A stretch of DNA of 11,253 nt from RGIG3009 sp964389495 (GTDB taxonomy: Bacteria > Bacillota > Clostridia > Oscillospirales > Acutalibacteraceae): assembly GCA_964389495.1 (NCBI GenBank), contig CAYMDU010000059.1, forward strand, positions 1 through 11,253, in the 5' to 3' direction. A program made the translations under genes and the position numbers. Shown piece after piece: positions 6,722-11,253 of the stretch (the stretch's first letter is position 1; each line of letters begins with the position of its first letter). The notes below the pieces were generated by a model. The model was not told the DNA's origin and did no database searches. It was given only the letters and a program-made list of their open reading frames with translations.

Positions 6722-7869
6722 TGAAATCCTTACAAACCGTAAAATGGAAGCATTTTATCAACTACATCGTCGTGGGCTTGGCCGGGCTGGTGTTCACCGT
6801 TTTGTCGCAAACGGCCGGCCTGCCGTCCTCCACGTTGTACCTGCTGGAAAAAATCTGCATCAGCATCATTTTGGCCGTGTCCCTCAGCCTGGTTGTCGGC
6901 TTCTTGGGCGAACTCAGTTTGGGTCACGCCGGCTTCATGTGTGTCGGTGCCTATCTCGGCGGTAAAGCGGCCCTGTTGCTGGTGCCGCTGCTGGGCAAAG
7001 GCCCGCTCACCCTGTTGGCGGCTCTGCTGGTCGGCGGCGCCGTGGCGGCGCTGTGCGGCGTTATCATCGGCTTGCCGGCTCTCCGCCTCAAAGGCGACTA
7101 TTTGGCCATTGTCACATTGGCTTTCGGCGAAATTGTCAAAACCCTGTTCCAAAACACCAGCCGCGCCACCTTCGGCGGCGCCATGGGCATGAGCACGGCC
7201 ACCGTTCGTTTCAACAAAAACAGCCTGTTCATCTACATGTTCGTGCTGGTGCTGTTCACGCTGGCCGTGGTGCAAAACCTCATGCGCAGCAAACACGGCC
7301 GCGCCATCACCGCCATTCGCGACAACGAAATCGCCGCCCGCGCCACCGGCATCAATGTCACCAAATACAAACTCATCGGCTTCACCGTGTCGGCCTTCTT
7401 TGCGGGCATCGCCGGTGTGCTGTACAGTTTCAGCAACTACAATGTCGATAGCGCCAAATTCGGCTACAACTATTCCATCGAAATTCTCATCATGGTGGTT
7501 CTCGGCGGCATGGGCAACATCAACGGATCCATCATTGCCGCGGTGCTCATCACCTTCCTCAATACCAAACTTGCCACCATTCTCACCGGCAATCTGGCTG
7601 TGTTGCAAAACCTGGTCTATGCGCTCATTCTCATTGCCATTGTGATTTACAAAAACGCACCGGCACTCAAAGGCTTCCGCGAAAAGTACAATTTCCGCAA
7701 CCTGTGGGAGCGCGTGCGCAAACCCAAACACGACCCGGCGCGCGACCGCGGCGATGCCGCCGAATGGGACCGCGTGCCCACCAAAATCCAAATGGACGAA
7801 TTGCTGTCGGTGGATGTCACCCCCGGCAACTACACACCGGACAAACCAACCAACGGGGGTGAGGCATAA
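6721..7869 (+). CDS. livM: Branched-chain amino acid-type ABC transporter permease LivM, with long C-terminal tail
   Basis: A 382-residue permease that pairs with LivH. It shows the LivM motif LSLGHAGFMCVGAYLGG, LPALRLKGDYLAIVTLAFGEIVK, and a coupling loop RDNEIAARATGINV starting near residue 200. The last membrane segment ends about residue 312. After it comes a hydrophilic tail of about 63 residues (about 320-382), rich in Arg, Lys, Asp and Pro (for example RVRKPKHDPARDRGDAAEWD). Many family members end shortly after the last helix, so this tail is longer than usual and would lie in the cytoplasm near the ATPases. AGGAGGG (6704-6710) and AGAAGG (6711-6716) precede the ATG. The stop overlaps the livG start by 1 nt (TAATG). 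Confidence 0.94.
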   Translation: MKSLQTVKWKHFINYIVVGLAGLVFTVLSQTAGLPSSTLYLLEKICISIILAVSLSLVVGFLGELSLGHAGFMCVGAYLGGKAALLLVPLLGKGPLTLLAALLVGGAVAALCGVIIGLPALRLKGDYLAIVTLAFGEIVKTLFQNTSRATFGGAMGMSTATVRFNKNSLFIYMFVLVLFTLAVVQNLMRSKHGRAITAIRDNEIAARATGINVTKYKLIGFTVSAFFAGIAGVLYSFSNYNVDSAKFGYNYSIEILIMVVLGGMGNINGSIIAAVLITFLNTKLATILTGNLAVLQNLVYALILIAIVIYKNAPALKGFREKYNFRNLWERVRKPKHDPARDRGDAAEWDRVPTKIQMDELLSVDVTPGNYTPDKPTNGGEA

Positions 7870-8639
7870 TGGCAACAACCGTGTTAAAAACCGAAAACCT
7901 CGGCATTTCCTTCGGCGGCCTCAAAGCGGTGCAAGATGTCAACCTCACCGTCAACAAAAACCAAATCTACGGTTTGGTCGGCCCCAACGGCGCCGGCAAA
8001 ACCACCATCTTCAACATGCTCACCGGCGTGTACCGCCCCACCACCGGCACCTTTTATCTGGAGGGGGAAGAGCTAACCGGCCGCACTCAGGAAGTCATCA
8101 ACCACAAAGGCATTGCCCGCACCTTCCAAAACATCCGTCTGTTCAATAACATGACCGTGATTCGCAATGTCATGGTGGGCCTGCACGACCGCCCCGAATT
8201 TCAATGCGGCTTTTTCACATCGGTGTTGCGCCTGCCGCGCCATTTCCGCGTGGAAAAAGCCATGCGCAACAAAGCCAAAGAATTGCTTCGCATTTTCGGC
8301 TTGGAAGAAGAACGCAACAACCTGGCCTGCAACCTGCCCTACGGCAAGCAACGCAAGCTGGAAATCGCCCGTGCCCTGGCCACCGACCCCAAACTCCTGC
8401 TGCTGGACGAACCGGCCGCCGGCATGAACCCCAATGAAACCGCCGAATTGATGGACACCATTCGCCTCATTCGCGACCGCTTCGACATGACCGTGTTGCT
8501 CATCGAACACGACATGAAATTCGTGTCCGGCCTGTGCGACGAAGTCACCGTTCTCAATTTCGGCACCGTGTTGGCGCAGGGCAAACCGGCCGATGCGCTC
8601 AACGACCCCGAAGTTATCAAAGCATATATCGGAGGATAA
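7869..8639 (+). CDS. livG: Branched-chain amino acid-type ABC transporter ATP-binding protein LivG
   Basis: A 256-residue cytoplasmic ATPase. Walker A is GPNGAGKTT (38-46), with Lys44 for phosphate binding. The Q-loop region RTFQNIRLF follows. The signature is NLPYGKQRKLEIARA from 155, the usual LivG variant of LSGGQ. Walker B is LLLLDEP (176-182) with catalytic Glu181, and the switch is His214 in IEHD. The insertion around VGLHDRPEFQCGFFTSVLRLPRHFR is characteristic of LivG. The GGGGGTGAGG stretch at 7855-7864 supplies the ribosome site. The last codons of this gene contain the GGAGG used by livF. It powers transport as a heterodimer with LivF. Confidence 0.94.
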   Translation: MATTVLKTENLGISFGGLKAVQDVNLTVNKNQIYGLVGPNGAGKTTIFNMLTGVYRPTTGTFYLEGEELTGRTQEVINHKGIARTFQNIRLFNNMTVIRNVMVGLHDRPEFQCGFFTSVLRLPRHFRVEKAMRNKAKELLRIFGLEEERNNLACNLPYGKQRKLEIARALATDPKLLLLDEPAAGMNPNETAELMDTIRLIRDRFDMTVLLIEHDMKFVSGLCDEVTVLNFGTVLAQGKPADALNDPEVIKAYIGG

Positions 8640-8643
8640 GGCT

Positions 8644-9354
8644 ATGGCATTGCTGGAAGTAAACGAGCTGTCTGTGTTCTACGGCGTCATTCAGGCGCTC
8701 AAAGGCATCAGTTTCGAAGTGAACAAAGGGGAGATTGTCACCCTCATCGGCGCCAACGGCGCCGGCAAAACCACCACGATGCAAAGCATCATGGGCTTAA
8801 TCCCGTCGCGTCACGGCACCGTCACCTACAACGGCACCGACATCACCCGCATGCCCTGCCACAAAATTGTGCACCTGGGCATGACCCAAGTGCCGGAAGG
8901 CCGCCATGTGTTTCAGGAACTCACCGTCTACGATAACCTTGTTATGGGTGCCTATGCCCAAAACGATAAAAAGGTGATCAAAGCCGACATCGAAGAAATC
9001 TACACCCGCTTTCCGCGCTTGGGCGAACGCCGCAATCAGGTGGCGGGCACCCTGTCCGGCGGCGAGCAGCAAATGCTGGCCATGGGCCGCGCCATGATGA
9101 GCCACCCCGACCTGCTCATGCTTGACGAACCCTCCATGGGCCTGTCGCCGCTGTTGGTTGACCAGGTGTTCGACATCATCAAAGACTATCACAAATCCGG
9201 CACCACCATTTTGCTGGTGGAGCAAAACGCCGGCAAATCCCTGGCCATTTCCGACCGTGCCTATGTGCTGGAAAACGGCAACATCGTGTTGTCCGGCAAA
9301 GGCAGCGACCTGCTGCAAAGCGACATGGTCAAAAAAGCCTACCTCGGCGGCTAA
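8644..9354 (+). CDS. livF: Branched-chain amino acid-type ABC transporter ATP-binding protein LivF
   Basis: A 236-residue ATPase, partner of LivG. Walker A is GANGAGKTT (36-44), the signature is LSGGEQQMLAMGRA starting at 137, and Walker B is LLMLDEP (157-163). The usual switch His is replaced by Gln in LLVEQNA, which is normal for LivF. The ATG at 8644 is chosen because GGAGG (8631-8635) lies 8 nt upstream and the LEVNELSVFYG start is standard. A longer in-frame ATG at 8593 would overlap livG by 47 nt and add 17 unrelated residues. It is the last gene of the operon and is followed 21 nt later by a strong hairpin terminator. Confidence 0.94.
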   Translation: MALLEVNELSVFYGVIQALKGISFEVNKGEIVTLIGANGAGKTTTMQSIMGLIPSRHGTVTYNGTDITRMPCHKIVHLGMTQVPEGRHVFQELTVYDNLVMGAYAQNDKKVIKADIEEIYTRFPRLGERRNQVAGTLSGGEQQMLAMGRAMMSHPDLLMLDEPSMGLSPLLVDQVFDIIKDYHKSGTTILLVEQNAGKSLAISDRAYVLENGNIVLSGKGSDLLQSDMVKKAYLGG

Positions 9355-9375
9355 CCGCCGTCATCACACCAACCC

Positions 9376-9408
9376 AAGCACCGCACCCCATCGGGGTGCG
9401 GTGCTTTT
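9376..9408 (+). terminator. Intrinsic terminator of the liv operon
   Basis: A perfect 14-bp stem (arms 9376-9389 and 9393-9406, loop ATC) ends in TTTT at 9405-9408. It sits just after livF. The T-run is short, but the stem is very GC-rich. Confidence 0.88.
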
Positions 9409-9470
9409 CCGTCTTTCGCACAAGCCGGAGGAGAATCAAGCCCCCGTGAAAGAGCCGCAAAGACAGAAGA

Positions 9471-9495
9471 AAGCCCCCAACGGTGTTGGGGGCTT
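9471..9495 (-). terminator. Terminator-like hairpin for the gal genes
   Basis: Perfect arms AAGCCCCCAA (9471-9480) and TTGGGGGCTT (9486-9495), plus a closing C-G pair, lie 22 nt past the galT stop. Read on the minus strand, the stem is followed by a T-rich but interrupted run (TCTTCTGTCTTT). It probably ends galKT transcription before the convergent liv operon. Confidence 0.75.
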
Positions 9496-9517
9496 CGCGT
9501 CGTTTTCGTCGCTGCCG

Positions 9518-10504
9518 TTATTGGTTTTGTTGTCCGTCTTTTTCCAAAAACCGCTGATACGCGGCCCGCAACTCTTTGGAAGTTTCTTCGGGGCAGGTGG
9601 GGTTGCAATGCGCCCATGCACCCGTTTCGCTGGATGCGTTGTACTTCACCTTGTCGGCGCTCCGCATCGGCGGATAGAACGCAATGTGGAAATGATAGGT
9701 GTCCGAAGCGTCCTCCCCGTTCACCGGCGCGTTGTACAGGCACATCATGTAGGGGAACTGATACCCAAACAGACTGTCCAGCATACCGGCCGTGTTGCGC
9801 ACCGTCACGGCCAGCGCGGCACGCTCCTCGGCGGTGAATTGTGTCATATCCGACACATGGCGGTTGCTTTCAATATACACGCCATAGGGATATTCCGAAA
9901 AGAAAGGCAAAAACACCGTGAAGTGTTCGTTCTTAAAGATAATGCGCTGCTCAAACGCGGTTTCCGCCGCCAGCATATCGCAAAACAGGCAGTGGCCGGT
10001 TTTCTCTTTGTGCGCGCGGGCGTTGTCCATTTCCAATTCCAGCTTTTTCGGCAGGAACGAATAGCCGTAAATCTGCCCGTGCGGGTGCGGCATGGTCACC
10101 CCGATAATTTCCCCGCGGTTTTCAAAAATAAACACATACTTGATTTTCGGGTCGGCCGCCAACGCCGCATACCGCTCCGTCCACAAGTCCACCAGCTTTT
10201 CCACATGCGGCACCGGCAATTCCGGCAGCGTGGCCGTGTGGTTGGGCGAATACAAAATCACTTCGCACTTGCCATACATCGGCGCGGTTTCAAAAAAGTC
10301 GGTGGCCACCGGGTCGGGTGCCGGCGGATTTTGCGACAGTGCCGGAAAATCGTTGTCGTATTTGTACACCTCAAACTCGTCCGGCACCTTGCCGGAACCG
10401 GGGCAGAAGGGACAAAAATCTTTGGGCATTTGCGGGCGGTTTTGCCGGTGAGAGGCAATCATCACCCAGTCGTTCGTTAAAGGATTGCGTCGTAATTCAG
10501 CCAT
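9518..10504 (-). CDS. galT: Galactose-1-phosphate uridylyltransferase (class I)
   Basis: A 328-residue cytoplasmic enzyme of the Leloir pathway that swaps UMP between UDP-glucose and galactose-1-phosphate, giving UDP-galactose and glucose-1-phosphate. The active site HPHGQIYGY has His140 and the nucleophile His142. CPFC (Cys31, Cys34), His89 and His140 match the structural metal site of class I enzymes. YHFHIAFYPP (His271, His273) matches the second metal site. The N-terminal LRRNPLTNDWVMIASHR is typical. The length fits class I (about 330-350), not the roughly 490-residue class II common in other Firmicutes. The ribosome site GGAGG (10516-10520) is 11 nt before the ATG and lies in the last codons of galK. 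A gap of 6 nt separates the two, so they form one operon. Confidence 0.95.
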   Translation of the reverse strand: MAELRRNPLTNDWVMIASHRQNRPQMPKDFCPFCPGSGKVPDEFEVYKYDNDFPALSQNPPAPDPVATDFFETAPMYGKCEVILYSPNHTATLPELPVPHVEKLVDLWTERYAALAADPKIKYVFIFENRGEIIGVTMPHPHGQIYGYSFLPKKLELEMDNARAHKEKTGHCLFCDMLAAETAFEQRIIFKNEHFTVFLPFFSEYPYGVYIESNRHVSDMTQFTAEERAALAVTVRNTAGMLDSLFGYQFPYMMCLYNAPVNGEDASDTYHFHIAFYPPMRSADKVKYNASSETGAWAHCNPTCPEETSKELRAAYQRFLEKDGQQNQ

Positions 10505-10510
10505 GGTTAC

Positions 10511-11253
10511 TCATTCCTCCGTTGTGATTTCCACGCCGCCGCAGGGGCGGATGGTCAAAATGTGGCAACTGCCTTTGCCAAACACCCGTTCCATCGTTTC
10601 GGTAAAGGCCGCCACCTTGTGCTGGGGCACAAAGTTTTGTGTGGTACCGCCGAATCCGCCGCCGTGCACGCGGCAGGCGCCTTCGCCGTCCAGCACGCGT
10701 TGCGCCAACGCCAGCGCCAGCGACAACCCCTGGAAGGTGACATCGCTGTTGGAATAAATGTTTTGCAAAAACTCAAACGACGAGTGGCCCGATTCGGTCA
10801 CCAAGCGGCAAAAGGCGGCAAAATCGCCTTGTTCCAGTGCCGCCACTTCGCGGCCGACGCGCGCGTTATCGCCAAAGAAATGCAATGCCCGCAGCACCGC
10901 CCGGTCGCCGCAGCGCGCCCGCAGTGCCGGCAGTTTTTCCAGCAATGCCTCATACGAGGTTTCGCGCAAATAGTCCACACCCAGCTCGCGGGAAACGGCC
11001 TTCATTTCGTCGGTCACCGCCGCATATTCGTGTGTCAGCGAAGCGTGGTTGCCGCCCGTGTCCACAATGCACAGCTTGTGCCCGCTCTTGGCAAAATCGT
11101 AGTCCACCGTGCGAATCACCGGTTGTGCCACATCGGCAAAATCAATGGTGATAATGCCGCCCACCGACGACGCCATCTGGTCCATCAGACCGCTGGGCTT
11201 GCCGAAATAGACGTTTTCCGCCCACTGGCCGATCTGGGCGATCTCCACGGCGG
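10511..11253 (-). CDS. galK: Galactokinase, C-terminal part (gene runs off the right edge)
   Basis: The last 246 residues of a GHMP-family galactokinase, which phosphorylates galactose at C1 with ATP and feeds GalT. Visible near the cut end is IAQIGQWAENVYFGKPSGLMDQMASS, the second conserved block, with the Asp of MDQ as probable catalytic base. Further on come CIVDTGGNHASLTHEY, GDNARVGREVAALEQGDF and the glycine-rich VHGGGFGGTTQNFVP near the C-terminus, typical of galactokinase. Full-length enzymes are about 390-435 residues, so the N-terminal substrate and ATP motifs lie beyond the window. The GTG near 11248 is an internal Val and not the start. The gene is directly upstream of galT on the same strand. 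No promoter is visible in the window. Confidence 0.94.
   Translation of the reverse strand, partial: AVEIAQIGQWAENVYFGKPSGLMDQMASSVGGIITIDFADVAQPVIRTVDYDFAKSGHKLCIVDTGGNHASLTHEYAAVTDEMKAVSRELGVDYLRETSYEALLEKLPALRARCGDRAVLRALHFFGDNARVGREVAALEQGDFAAFCRLVTESGHSSFEFLQNIYSNSDVTFQGLSLALALAQRVLDGEGACRVHGGGFGGTTQNFVPQHKVAAFTETMERVFGKGSCHILTIRPCGGVEITTEE

Noticed and set aside
6730..7878. 382-codon minus-strand frame opposite livM
   Set aside because: Low-complexity His/Gln/Ala-rich translation typical of antisense to C-ended codons; LivM is unambiguous.
9426..9448. GGAGGAG followed by GTG as a possible small gene between livF and galT
   Set aside because: The spacing is about 13 nt, and the frame reads through the gal hairpin and antisense to galT with no plausible product.
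9122..10480. 452-codon plus-strand frame across the end of livF, the terminators and galT
   Set aside because: It runs through two terminator hairpins and lies antisense to a clear GalT. No homology is recognised.
1..11253. Mobile element, CRISPR, tRNA, phage or defence genes
   Set aside because: No transposase or integrase motifs, spaced repeat arrays, tRNA-like folds or attachment-like duplications were seen. Base and codon use looks even across the window.

Overview
The window looks like ordinary chromosome from a high-GC Clostridia member, probably Oscillospirales/Ruminococcaceae-like. The grounds are strongly C-ended codon use, tightly packed genes with GGAGG-type ribosome sites, a SigH-type sigma factor, a lipoprotein-anchored solute-binding protein, and an NfnAB-type flavin-based electron-bifurcating enzyme. 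The taxonomic placement is inference.

Layout. (1) Bases 1-3201, + strand: the 3' part of trkH (potassium uptake membrane subunit), overlapping by 8 nt with nfnA, which overlaps nfnB by 14 nt. NfnAB would exchange electrons between ferredoxin, NADH and NADP(H). (2) Bases 3202-4381, + strand: a near-consensus promoter, a 189-aa SigH-like sigma factor with a probable TTG start, then a 92-aa double zinc-ribbon protein that ends at a clear terminator. (3) Bases 4382-9406, + strand: a regulatory region with a full-consensus promoter and two phased imperfect palindromes. It is followed by a complete five-gene branched-chain-amino-acid-type ABC transporter: livK (binding lipoprotein), livH and livM (permeases), livG and livF (ATPases). 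The genes are joined by 1-nt or few-nt junctions, except that a 106-nt gap with a 15-bp hairpin follows livK. The operon ends at a strong terminator. (4) Bases 9407-11253, - strand: galT preceded by the 3' part of galK, Leloir-pathway genes converging on the liv operon, with their own terminator-like hairpin.

The genes form three unrelated housekeeping modules: ion and redox balance, amino-acid uptake, and galactose use. I found no CRISPR array, tRNA, rRNA, insertion sequence, phage gene or defence system, and no coding sequence that looks like an undescribed system. The most interesting signals are non-coding: the phased TGTYC-N9-GGACA pair upstream of the liv promoter, the repeats overlapping the sigma-factor promoter, and the livK-livH hairpin.
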